Made by a program: the position numbers and the translations under genes. Positions 18,024-25,627 of a stretch of 64,000 nucleotides of DNA are shown piece after piece. Each line of letters opens with the position of its first letter. Within the stretch, counting starts at the first letter, position 1. The notes beneath the pieces were generated by a model. The model was not told the DNA's origin. It did not search any database and saw only the letters and a program-made list of their open reading frames with translations. The DNA is from Desulfovibrio intestinalis (GTDB lineage: Bacteria > Desulfobacterota > Desulfovibrionia > Desulfovibrionales > Desulfovibrionaceae), in contig NZ_JACHGO010000002.1 in NCBI RefSeq assembly GCF_014202345.1, forward strand, positions 310,001 to 374,000, read 5' to 3'.

Positions 18024-19009
18024 ATCTTCCCATTGTAGCCATCACTATGGGCGATGCTTCCGGCATCGGGCCAGAAATTATAGCTAAGGCTTTGGCTCGC
18101 CCGGAAATTGTTTCCTGGGCCAGAATTCTTGTAGTGGGGGATGCGGAGCGCCTGCGCGAAGCTGTGAAAATCACAGGCAGCAAAGTTACGGTCAATGCCA
18201 TTGCTGACCCGGATGAGGCTCGCTACGTGGCTGACGTCATTGACTGTATTGATGTTCCTGTCATCCCCAAGGGACATCCTTTCGGCGTGGTTTCAGCTGC
18301 ATCTGGCGAAGGGGCATTTCAGTTTATCAAAAAGGCAGTAGAGCTTGTGCAGGCTGGCAAAGCCCAGGCCATATGCACTGCACCGCTGAACAAGGAAGCC
18401 CTGCATGCCGCCGGGCACATGTTTCCCGGGCATACTGAAATGCTGGCCCACCTTACGGGTACGCCTGAAGTTTCAATGATGCTCATGACGCCCACCTTGC
18501 GGGTTGTGCATGTTACAACCCACCTGGGGCTCATTGACGCCGTGAATAAAATAGAACCCGCCCTTGTGGAGCGCACCATCGCCAGAGCGCACGCTACCCT
18601 CGTCAGCGCAGGAATTGCCAACCCGCGCATTGCGGTCTGCGCCATCAACCCTCACGCCGGTGAAAACGGGCTGTTCGGAAATGGCGAAGAAGAAACCAAA
18701 ATTGTGCCCGCAGTAAAAGCTACTCAGGCCAGGGGCTGGAATGTGGAAGGTCCGTTGCCGGCAGATACGCTTTTCTTCCGCGCCGGACGTGGAGACTTTG
18801 ACGTAGTGATAGCCATGTACCACGATCAGGGGCATGGCCCCATCAAGGTGATGGGCATTGCCGATGGCGTGAATATCACCATAGGGCTGCCTGTGATTCG
18901 CACTTCGGTGGATCACGGCACCGCCTTTGACATTGCTGGCAAGGGTATAGCCAGTGAAGACAGCCTTATTGAGGCTGTGCGTCAGGCAGCCGTGCTGAGC
19001 GCCCGATAA
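18020..19009 (+). CDS. pdxA2: PdxA2-type 4-phosphothreonate dehydrogenase
   Basis: Homologue of 4-hydroxythreonine-4-phosphate dehydrogenase; the PdxA2 branch oxidises and decarboxylates 4-phospho-D-threonate or -erythronate to dihydroxyacetone phosphate and CO2 with NAD+. Family motifs are intact: MGDASGIGPEI at the start, FPGHTEMLA, HVTTHLGL with the metal His, INPHAGENG, and AMYHDQGHGPIK with the third metal His. Length is 329 residues, as expected. The start is an uncommon TTG at 18020 with AAGGAG about 8 bases upstream, overlapping the kinase stop. Its place behind the kinase, away from pdxJ or other B6 genes, argues for catabolism rather than pyridoxal synthesis. A terminator follows at 19041-19080. 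Confidence 0.9.
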   Translation: MNLPIVAITMGDASGIGPEIIAKALARPEIVSWARILVVGDAERLREAVKITGSKVTVNAIADPDEARYVADVIDCIDVPVIPKGHPFGVVSAASGEGAFQFIKKAVELVQAGKAQAICTAPLNKEALHAAGHMFPGHTEMLAHLTGTPEVSMMLMTPTLRVVHVTTHLGLIDAVNKIEPALVERTIARAHATLVSAGIANPRIAVCAINPHAGENGLFGNGEEETKIVPAVKATQARGWNVEGPLPADTLFFRAGRGDFDVVIAMYHDQGHGPIKVMGIADGVNITIGLPVIRTSVDHGTAFDIAGKGIASEDSLIEAVRQAAVLSAR

Positions 19010-19040
19010 AAGACCTCTCTGCCGCCAGGCAATTTGCACA

Positions 19041-19080
19041 AAATCCCCGACTCCGGTTAATGCCGGGATCGGGGATTTTT
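19041..19080 (+). terminator. Terminator of the sugar-acid operon
   Basis: AAATCCCCGA pairs with TCGGGGATTT, with an inner CCGG/CCGG pair, followed by TTGCTTTG. It lies 31 bases after the dehydrogenase stop. Confidence 0.88.
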
Positions 19081-19330
19081 GCTTTGAATTTCTAACAAAG
19101 GTTGCCGTGCGGCCATATAAACAAAGATTCTTCAGACAGACCTTGGAGGACCAGTTCAGAGTATGCTGCCAGGCCGGAGAATATTCGTCATCGCAGTGCA
19201 CGGGTTTTTTGCATGCTGGCGGCGAACAGGCGTGCCGTAGCCTTTTTGCAGAATCAACACCGTGTACGGCGTGCTGCGGTAGGCAGCAAAACCTTTTTGG
19301 TAAAAGGCTCCAAGCCCTGAAGATGGGGCA

Positions 19331-19732
19331 TTATGCGCAGGCGTTCTGCACCGGGCGAATGCCTTCACCTGCTGTAATACCTAGTTTTTTACTGCTTATG
19401 GGTTCAAAAACAAAATGAACTGGCTTGTCCCACGTTTTGTCGCAATAGAGGTACAGAACCTTGACGAAAAGCCTGTCTGCCCCGCAACGAACTTCTACCC
19501 ATTGACCGCACGCAAACAGGGTTGCTTCATCAATCGGCGGTTCAAAATCATCTGTTGTGCCGAGAAGGTGCCCAGTTTTATCGTCGTAGGGAAGAATATT
19601 TCCTTCGGCCCACACAGCGCGTCTGTCCAGCGTTACATGGCCTTCGCGCTCAGGGTGTGAATAAAACGTTGCTGTCCACGGTTCGGTTTTAGCATGGCGT
19701 ACCAGCACTTTATCGAAAGGTTTCAGTTTCAT
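19331..19732 (-). CDS. Hypothetical protein, possibly phage/plasmid-type
   Basis: A 133-residue soluble protein; I do not recognise a named family. The N-terminal segment KPFDKVLVRHAKTEPWTATF followed by WAEGNILPYDD and HLLGTTDDFEPP resembles short conserved proteins found in phages and gut-bacterial mobile regions, but I cannot confirm this by search. The start at 19732 has AAGG about 8 bases upstream; the longer frame to 19771 has none. It overlaps a second small frame by 23 bases. No catalytic motif is visible. The low-identity neighbourhood between the sugar-acid operon and tRNA-Ser suggests acquired DNA. Confidence 0.6.
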   Translation of the reverse strand: MKLKPFDKVLVRHAKTEPWTATFYSHPEREGHVTLDRRAVWAEGNILPYDDKTGHLLGTTDDFEPPIDEATLFACGQWVEVRCGADRLFVKVLYLYCDKTWDKPVHFVFEPISSKKLGITAGEGIRPVQNACA

Positions 19733-20021
19733 CCTCGTGCCTTTTTTCAAAAGGGTGTACTTGAAGGTCAATCAGTGAGTCCAACCTTGCTACAGCGAGG
19801 AGGTGCTTGAGAAGCCCCGAGTGCATCTGTATACGCAAATCATTTCCGTAAGAGAGTAAACCGCTCTTTACTGCCCTGAACGCTGAAACACGTGCATTTT
19901 CGTTTGGCCCGGTGAAGGGCGCTACGTCGAGCGTCAGAAGCAGGTACTTGTGGGATGGGTGCCGTGAACTGTAGGAGTGAAAAGTGCTGCGCGAGTAGAT
20001 TTCATACTTGTGCGGTCTCAA
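19710..20021 (-). CDS. Small hypothetical ORF upstream of the 19331-19732 gene
   Basis: A 103-codon frame with a TTG start and no clear binding site. It is rich in Ser, His and Arg at the N-terminus, with a more ordinary hydrophobic pattern (KYLLLTLDVAPFTGP, HLLAVARLDSLIDL) in the middle. It overlaps the following gene by 23 bases in the same direction, which is compatible with a coupled pair. No homologue is recognised. It may be a chance frame. Confidence 0.35.
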   Translation of the reverse strand: MRPHKYEIYSRSTFHSYSSRHPSHKYLLLTLDVAPFTGPNENARVSAFRAVKSGLLSYGNDLRIQMHSGLLKHLLAVARLDSLIDLQVHPFEKRHEDETETFR

Positions 20022-20388
20022 TTTTCAAGCGAAGGGCTGATTGGCCTCACTGCAATGGAGTTTGAAGGCAGTGAGAAATCCGCGTCTGTTTTCGCTGGTC
20101 TCCCTATTCATGTTCCCACAAAAAACTGACAAGCGCATGCCCGTCTTGCGAAAATTTTCGCTGTAGCTGCGTATGCTCTGCCGACTATCAGGTCAATTGA
20201 AAATACACAAATATTTAGCATAAATTATAAATCAATCGAAAATCTGGTTGATGCGGAGGCGCTGTTCCAAGCGAGGAACGTGCAAGACAGTCTGAAGCCC
20301 GCAATGGTCCCAGTTAAAAACAGCAATGGCGCCAGACAAAACAAAACGAAATTCATGCAGAGCGCCAAAAAAGCAAACACATCTTGTG
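20022..20388. other. Non-coding gap with AT-rich patch
   Basis: Nothing recognisable is encoded. A distinctly AT-rich patch lies at about 20197-20241, unlike the flanks, and may hold the promoter for the leftward hypothetical genes. Confidence 0.4.
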
Positions 20389-21132
20389 TCATGCCAGTTC
20401 GCGCAAAGCCAGCAAAAATCCTGAGATGAAGAGCAGCCAGACCAGAAGCCGACGAAACTGCACATCACTCAACCGCCGGAAAACAGCAATGCCGATTTGT
20501 GAAGAAATAAGTGTTGCCGGAAGGGCAATTGCTATAAACAGCAACGTCTGCTGCGAGTAATAGCCGTGCCAGGCGAAGAAAGCGATTGTAATGCCAAGGA
20601 TGGTCACATTGTAGGGGCGAAGCACAGCGCTGGTTTCGCCCTTGGTCCACGGTTGCATTGCGCACCACATTGTGGGCAGCACGCCAGAGAGTGAAGCCGC
20701 CCCGCCAAGAACTCCCCCCAAAAAGCCAATGGTGGCATCAGCAACGGGCATTTGCCGCTCAATTTGTGGCAATGAGCGGCGTAGTGCAAAAAAGGCCCCG
20801 TAAAGCAGCATGAAACCCGCAATGGCAAATTTAAGAGTTTGCGCGTCAATAAGGTTCAACGTTGCCGAGCCCAGCGGTATCCCCATCAACGCTGGCAAAA
20901 GAAACCGGGGAAGACGGGTTGTGCCATTTCCCAGGTCATGACGTATCAGCCACAAGCTTTGGATTCCACTAAGCACAGACATTACCGCCACAATGGCAAC
21001 AGCCTGCCACGGGGGCATTATTTGCAGCCAGATGCCCAATGACAGCAGGGCGGTGCCAAACCCGGCCAATCCGTTAATGAAGCCGCCGCAAGCAGCACCA
21101 GCCAGCAAAGGGATGAGAAAGTCAATGGGCAT
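20389..21132 (-). CDS. TauE/SafE-family anion exporter
   Basis: An inner-membrane protein of 247 residues with about eight helices in two repeats. The opening AGAACGGFINGLAGFGTALLS has the family's paired glycine-rich motif, and the mirrored half has GFLGGVLGGAASLSGVLP near residue 140. Members export sulfite, sulfoacetate or other organosulfonates. In a sulfate reducer a sulfite or sulfonate substrate is plausible, but nothing nearby specifies it. The start at 21132 has GAAGG about 12 bases upstream. It is transcribed alone toward two orphan hypotheticals and has no partner enzyme. Confidence 0.85.
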   Translation of the reverse strand: MPIDFLIPLLAGAACGGFINGLAGFGTALLSLGIWLQIMPPWQAVAIVAVMSVLSGIQSLWLIRHDLGNGTTRLPRFLLPALMGIPLGSATLNLIDAQTLKFAIAGFMLLYGAFFALRRSLPQIERQMPVADATIGFLGGVLGGAASLSGVLPTMWCAMQPWTKGETSAVLRPYNVTILGITIAFFAWHGYYSQQTLLFIAIALPATLISSQIGIAVFRRLSDVQFRRLLVWLLFISGFLLALRELA

Positions 21133-21580
21133 AGAGCCGTGCCTTCATGAATGCCGTGCAAAAACAAACCCTAACGGGTTGTCAGCCGGGTTGCCTGATT
21201 GAACGGCCTGAACATGATGGAGTTGGATTCAGTTGTCAACGTGGCCTGTGCCTGCGTGCGCTTGAATGCTTTGAGGATGAGGTGGTTGCGAGAATTCGCT
21301 CCGCTGCAGGAGGGCTAGGCGTGTCCTGTTTGATGTGAAAGCAAGTGTGCATCGCAGAGTTTGTAGAGGTTGCCTGTTGGCGTGGCAGCTTTGATCATGT
21401 GCCTTCAGCGCGGTGGGGCAATCCATGCTGAATAACCACACTGAGCGCAATAAGTCCTTGGGTGTAAGAACTTGAGGGCCGCAGAAATTACCTTCTTAGC
21501 ATTGGATTGGAGTGAACAGGGACGCAATAGACGATTTTTGAGGGCGTCACGAATTAAATCACGAATAGTGACGATACAAC
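21133..21580. other. Non-coding gap between tRNA-Ser and the TauE-like gene
   Basis: About 450 bases with only short frames that lack binding sites or recognisable content. This is the 3' side of the tRNA, where integrating elements normally insert. I found no integrase and no second copy of the tRNA 3' end here. Confidence 0.45.
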
Positions 21581-21618
21581 AAAAAAAGAAGGTTTCATGA
21601 CTGCTCATGAAACCTTCT
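21581..21618 (-). terminator. Terminator of tRNA-Ser
   Basis: A 13-bp perfect stem (AGAAGGTTTCATGA and complement, loop GCAG on the minus strand) is followed by a run of seven Ts. It begins 13 bases past the tRNA CCA end. Confidence 0.9.
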
Positions 21619-21630
21619 AATCATTCAGTG

Positions 21631-21722
21631 TGGCGGAGAGGGAGAGATTCGAACTCTCGGTACGCTATTAACGTACACACGATTTCCAATCGTGCTCCTT
21701 CGACCAGCTCGGACACCTCTCC
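21631..21722 (-). tRNA. tRNA-Ser (anticodon GGA)
   Basis: Reading the minus strand, the acceptor stem GGAGAGG pairs with CCTCTCC, followed by discriminator G and an encoded CCA. The anticodon loop is ATTGGAAAT inside the stem ACG/CGT, giving GGA, which reads UCC and UCU. A long variable arm (TGTACG...CGTACC) and TTCGAATC T loop confirm a class II serine tRNA. It is 92 bases including CCA. Confidence 0.97.
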
Positions 21723-21823
21723 GCATTGCTTTGTCGTGCAAAGCCGAACCTGTATATGGCATATGCACGGAGAACGCAAGTAAAAAATGGTAAAATTATG
21801 TGCTAATTCCGCTCAATCATTTG

Positions 21824-22000
21824 TCACTTGCCCGAAGAGTCCTCTTCAGGCGGCGTTTTTTCGCCATCAGCCTTTTTTTCTTTCCTCCGCCGGAGGGGTG
21901 GCAGGCGAAAGCCCATTCAACAGATGCCGCCGCCAGTTTTGACCAGCATCCAGAAGAGGCCTCCCACAACAGCCACCGTTAGCAAGATTTTTATCAACAT
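21824..22000 (-). CDS. Small membrane protein, stop at 21917 or UGA-interrupted 58 codons
   Basis: From ATG 22000 (AGGA 11 bases upstream) the frame gives a 27-residue single-helix peptide, ILLTVAVVGGLFWMLV, ending in GGGIC and TGA at 21919-21917. Past that TGA the same frame stays open for 30 more codons (MGFRLPPLRRRKEKK, then an acidic tail) to a second TGA at 21826-21824. The tail is strongly charged, as in membrane-anchored small proteins. Either the short peptide is the product, or the TGA is a mutation (for example from TGG), or it is read as selenocysteine. It follows the 46-residue small protein by 3 bases and belongs to the fabI transcript. Confidence 0.5.
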
Positions 22001-22003
22001 TGC

Positions 22004-22144
22004 CTAATCCTGCTTTGGGTGGTCTCTCTTTTTGCGTTCTTCTTCCGTCCGTTTTTTTTCAATTTTGGCCGAACGGTAAAAAACCCAGAGCCCCAGGGCT
22101 GAAATCACAGTGATAGCTAATGCATTGAGCGTCAGGTTGCCCAT
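22004..22144 (-). CDS. 46-residue single-pass membrane protein
   Basis: MGNLTLNALAITVISALGLW begins the protein: a hydrophobic helix of about 18 residues. A strongly charged tail with KIEKKRTEEERKKRD follows, so it is a membrane-anchored helix with a cytoplasmic coiled-coil-like end. AAAGGTGA lies about 8 bases upstream of the ATG. It begins 12 bases after the fabI stop and is followed 3 bases later by another tiny membrane frame. I do not recognise a family. The tight spacing suggests co-expression with fatty acid synthesis. Confidence 0.65.
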   Translation of the reverse strand: MGNLTLNALAITVISALGLWVFYRSAKIEKKRTEEERKKRDHPKQD

Positions 22145-22156
22145 AATTCATCACCT

Positions 22157-22927
22157 TTAGGCGGTTGCGCCAACCTTGCTGAACCCGCTGTCGACATAGA
22201 GGATCTGTCCCGTCACAGCATGGGCGAGATCAGAAGACAGGAAGGCCGCCACGCCGCCAACATCGGCGGTGGTCACATTGCGCCGCAACGGCGAATTGCT
22301 TTCCACCATGTTGAAAATATCCTTGAGGCTCGACACTGCTGAAGCAGCCAGCGTTTTGATGGGCCCAGCGCTGATGGCATTGACGCGCACGCCCTTGGGG
22401 CCAAGGTCATAAGCCAGATAGCGCACAGAAGCTTCCAGAGCTGCCTTGGCGACGCCCATGACGTTATAGCCGGGGATAATCTGCGTGGAGCCATGATAGG
22501 TCATGGTCAGCACAGAGGCGTCATCGGTAAACAGCGGCTCAAAGGCGCGGCACAGCCCGGTAAGGGAGTAGGCCGAAACATCAAGGGCAAGCTTGAATCC
22601 GTCTCGCGAGGTATCAATAAAACGGCCAGTAAGGTCGTCCCGGTTGGCAAAGGCCACGGAGTGTACCAGGATATCCAGATCGCCCCATTTTTCTTTAACA
22701 ATGGCGGCGGCATTTTCAATCTGCGCGTCGTCACAGACATCGCACTGGAACGTGAATTCTCCGCCCAGTTCTTCGCTCAGAGGTTCCACACGCTTTTTGA
22801 TTGCGTCGCCCACATAGTTAAAGGCAAGGCGTGCGCCCTGGGCCTTGAGAGCGGCGGCAACGCCGTAAGCGATACTTCTATTGTTGGCTAATCCCATTAT
22901 AAGGGCTTTCTTTCCTTGCAGCAGCAT
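22157..22927 (-). CDS. fabI: Enoyl-[acyl-carrier-protein] reductase (NADH)
   Basis: Catalyses the last step of each fatty acid elongation cycle, reducing trans-2-enoyl-ACP. It is a short-chain dehydrogenase: the N-terminal KKALIMGLANNRSIAYG is the FabI-specific NADH loop, and the catalytic Tyr-X6-Lys is YNVMGVAK, preceded by TYHGSTQIIPG. The C-terminal QILYVDSGFS is standard. The start at 22927 has AGGAGG 5 bases upstream and gives 256 residues; the extension to 22981 is spurious. Two tiny membrane-protein frames follow within 20 bases. A Tyr-X6-Lys spacing and the SIAYG motif separate it from FabG, FabL and FabV. Confidence 0.96.
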   Translation of the reverse strand: MLLQGKKALIMGLANNRSIAYGVAAALKAQGARLAFNYVGDAIKKRVEPLSEELGGEFTFQCDVCDDAQIENAAAIVKEKWGDLDILVHSVAFANRDDLTGRFIDTSRDGFKLALDVSAYSLTGLCRAFEPLFTDDASVLTMTYHGSTQIIPGYNVMGVAKAALEASVRYLAYDLGPKGVRVNAISAGPIKTLAASAVSSLKDIFNMVESNSPLRRNVTTADVGGVAAFLSSDLAHAVTGQILYVDSGFSKVGATA

Positions 22928-23242
22928 GGGTCCTCCTAGGAGAATGCGGGCCAGCCATGACCGGCATAAGGTTGTTTTCACCGCTTTGTGCCCGAAGGCG
23001 GGGCGGTTGTAATAAATACTGTTGCGGAAGCGTTTGTGGGGTATGTTGCCCGCTATGCATTCCGAATATGTTTGGTAGAGGCGTTTTCTGAGAAAATCGT
23101 CATGGTAATCCGCGTGTCTTGCCCAATAGCGATTTTCATTAGAGTAGGTCTACCGTGCCATGCTACGGTAAAAACAGTACATGGCCGCAGTCTTGTTGTG
23201 CGCGCAGAAACGAAAGCTCTGTGCGTTGCAAAAGCCTGTCAG

Positions 23243-23274
23243 CTGGCGCGCCGCAGATAAAAACGGCGCGCCAG
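23243..23274. terminator. Hairpin downstream of purC
   Basis: An 11-bp perfect stem (CTGGCGCGCCG and complement) has a 10-base loop, 9 bases past the purC stop. There is no T tract, so it may stabilise the 3' end rather than terminate. The rest of the 22928-23282 gap shows no gene; ATTAGAGTAG at 23138-23147 resembles the start of the 35766 repeat copy. Confidence 0.6.
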
Positions 23275-23282
23275 AAGCAAGT

Positions 23283-24164
23283 TTATTTTGTAAGAATATC
23301 GTAGGCTTCTTTGTATTTGTCAGCCGTGGCTTTAATAATGTCTTCTGGCAGTGGCGGCGGCGGGGGCTGCATGTTCCAGGGCTGTTTTTTAAGCCAGTCG
23401 CGCAGGTACTGCTTGTCAAAGCTGGGCTGTCCCTGGCCGGGCTTGTATTGGTCGGCAGGCCAGAAGCGCGAAGAATCCGGCGTGAGCACTTCATCAATAA
23501 GATGCAGTTCGCCGTCAATCATGCCGAATTCAAACTTGGTGTCGGCCACTATGATGCCACGGCCAGCAGCGTAAGTGCGGCCAGCTTCGTAGATCGCCAG
23601 CGACGTTGCTTCAACCTTGCGGGCCATGTCTTCGCCCAGAAGGCGGGCAGCGGCAGCAACGCTGATGTTTTCGTCATGCTCGCCCAGCTCCGCCTTGGTG
23701 GAGGGGGTGAAGATGGCGGGCTCAAGCTTGTCGGATTCACGCAGATTGGCGGGCAGGGTGTAGCCGCACAGGGAACCTGTGGCCTGATAGTCCTTCCAGC
23801 CGGACCCGGTGATATAGCCGCGCACGATGCATTCCACCGGCAACGGGCTGGCCTTGCGCACCAGAACGGCGCGGCCTTCAAGTTCGTCTTTCCACGGGGC
23901 CAGCGCAGCAGGAAAACGGTTTACATCGCTTTCAAGCAGGTGGTTGGGAATGATATGCTTGAACTTGTCCATCCAGAACAGGGTGATCTGGTTCAGGATC
24001 ACACCTTTGTAAGGAATGGGTTCGTCCATTATCACGTCAAAGGCCGACATGCGGTCTGTGGTGACAATGAGCAGGGTTTTTTCGTCCACGTTGTAGATGT
24101 CGCGAACCTTCCCGCGAGAGAGCAAGGGATAGGCGCTGATATCTGTCTTGACCACAACTTTCAT
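23283..24164 (-). CDS. purC: Phosphoribosylaminoimidazole-succinocarboxamide synthase
   Basis: Purine synthesis enzyme that joins CAIR and aspartate with ATP to give SAICAR. At 293 residues it belongs to the longer class, with a C-terminal extension. Motifs: LLSRGKVRDIYNVD (ATP site), TDRMSAFDVIMDE, ECIVRGYITGSGWKDY and the metal-binding IVADTKFEFG. A proline run (MQPPPPPLPED) near the end precedes a helical tail. It lies 26 bases downstream of hisD in the same direction, so purine and histidine genes share a transcript; the two pathways are linked because histidine synthesis releases AICAR. Confidence 0.96.
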   Translation of the reverse strand: MKVVVKTDISAYPLLSRGKVRDIYNVDEKTLLIVTTDRMSAFDVIMDEPIPYKGVILNQITLFWMDKFKHIIPNHLLESDVNRFPAALAPWKDELEGRAVLVRKASPLPVECIVRGYITGSGWKDYQATGSLCGYTLPANLRESDKLEPAIFTPSTKAELGEHDENISVAAAARLLGEDMARKVEATSLAIYEAGRTYAAGRGIIVADTKFEFGMIDGELHLIDEVLTPDSSRFWPADQYKPGQGQPSFDKQYLRDWLKKQPWNMQPPPPPLPEDIIKATADKYKEAYDILTK

Positions 24165-24190
24165 GAGGGCTCCTGATACTGTCAGCCGGA

Positions 24191-25495
24191 TTATTTTTTT
24201 GCGCGTGCTTCCACGCTGCGGGCGTGCGCCTCAAGCCCTTCCATACGGGCAAGAGCGGCGATGGCCTGCATATTTTGCTGCAAAAATGTCGATGAGGCGG
24301 CAACAATGCTGGTTTTTTTGCAGAAGGTCTGCACCGAAAGGGCTGAAGAAAAACGTGCCGTGCCCAGGGTGGGCAGCACGTGGTTCGGCCCTGCAAAGTA
24401 GTCGCCCACAGCTTCGGGGCTGTGTTGGCCCATAAAGACGGCCCCTGCATGGCGGATGTAGGGCAGCACTGCCCACGGATCGCGCGTGCAGATTTCCAGA
24501 TGCTCCGGCGCCACCATATTGGCCACGGCAACAGCCACGCTCAGGTTGGGAGTAACCACGATGGTTCCCCATTCTTCAAGCGAGCGGGCAGCGGTGGTGG
24601 CTCTGGGCAGGGCCATGCACTGCTTGTCCAGCTCCTGACGGATGCTTTCGGCCAAGCGCTGGTCGTCGGTGACGCAGATGGCAGAAGCAAGCGTGTCGTG
24701 CTCTGCCTGGGAAAGCATGTCAGCCGCGATCCATGCGGGATTGGCGGAAGAATCAGCCAGAATGAGAACTTCGCTGGGGCCAGCGATCATGTCGATGCCG
24801 ACCATGCCTTGCACCAGGCGCTTGGCTGTGGTCACAAAGATATTGCCAGGGCCGGCAATAACATCCACCGGGGCGATGCTTTCCGTGCCCGAGGCCAGGG
24901 CGGCAATGGACCATGCCCCGCCCACGCGGTAGACTTCTTCAATATCCAGCAAATGCGCAGCAGCCAGAATATGCGGGTTGACGCTGCCGTCTTTACGCGG
25001 GGGGGTACAAATGGCAAGGCGGGGCACGCCAGCTACCTGCGCGGGAATCGCGCACATGAGCAGGCTGGAGATCAGGGGCGTGTTGCCGCCCTGGCCTCCG
25101 GGAACATAAAGCCCCGCAGCGTCCATTGGCAGAACGTGCTGCCCCAGAATGCTGCCGTCTGGCCTTGTGGTAAACCAGGACTTTTCCAGTTGGGCCTCAT
25201 GAAAGGCCCGGATATGGGCGGCAGCCTGGCTGATGACTTCTCTGTTTTCGATGGGAACAGTGGCGGCGGCTCGGGCTATTTCCTGCTCGCTTACAAGAAG
25301 CGGCGGCGCAAAGTCCGGGCAGTCAAAATTGCGGGTATATTCCACCAGGGCTTCGTCACCCTTTTCGCGCACAGCGGCTATAATGTCGCGTACGGCGCTT
25401 TCCACCCCGTCACCTGGGTTGTGACGCCCTTGCAGCCATTGGGCAAGCTTGGGCCACTCCTGCTCATTATGCAGTGTCAATGTCCGGCATGTCAT
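24191..25495 (-). CDS. hisD: Histidinol dehydrogenase
   Basis: Last two steps of histidine synthesis, oxidising L-histidinol to L-histidine with two NAD+ and a bound Zn2+. At 434 residues it is full length. Characteristic stretches are GLYVPGGQGGNTPLISSLLM (cofactor loop), IDMIAGPSEVLILAD, SQAEHDTLASA with metal ligands Gln and His, APEHLEI and the C-terminal zinc His in LEAHARSVEAR. The start at 25495 has GAGG upstream; the longer frame to 25573 is rejected. It is separated from the rest of the his genes and paired with purC. Confidence 0.96.
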   Translation of the reverse strand: MTCRTLTLHNEQEWPKLAQWLQGRHNPGDGVESAVRDIIAAVREKGDEALVEYTRNFDCPDFAPPLLVSEQEIARAAATVPIENREVISQAAAHIRAFHEAQLEKSWFTTRPDGSILGQHVLPMDAAGLYVPGGQGGNTPLISSLLMCAIPAQVAGVPRLAICTPPRKDGSVNPHILAAAHLLDIEEVYRVGGAWSIAALASGTESIAPVDVIAGPGNIFVTTAKRLVQGMVGIDMIAGPSEVLILADSSANPAWIAADMLSQAEHDTLASAICVTDDQRLAESIRQELDKQCMALPRATTAARSLEEWGTIVVTPNLSVAVAVANMVAPEHLEICTRDPWAVLPYIRHAGAVFMGQHSPEAVGDYFAGPNHVLPTLGTARFSSALSVQTFCKKTSIVAASSTFLQQNMQAIAALARMEGLEAHARSVEARAKK

Positions 25496-25627
25496 AGTAT
25501 TTTCCTCACCTCGGTTGGAGGAATATACAGAAGGGCCGGATGAATGTCGAGGCTCCACCACGCGCAAAGGCAACAGCGGCAGAGGTTCGGAGTTCCAAAG
25601 TAGTACGGGAAATCTGTTTTTATTTAC

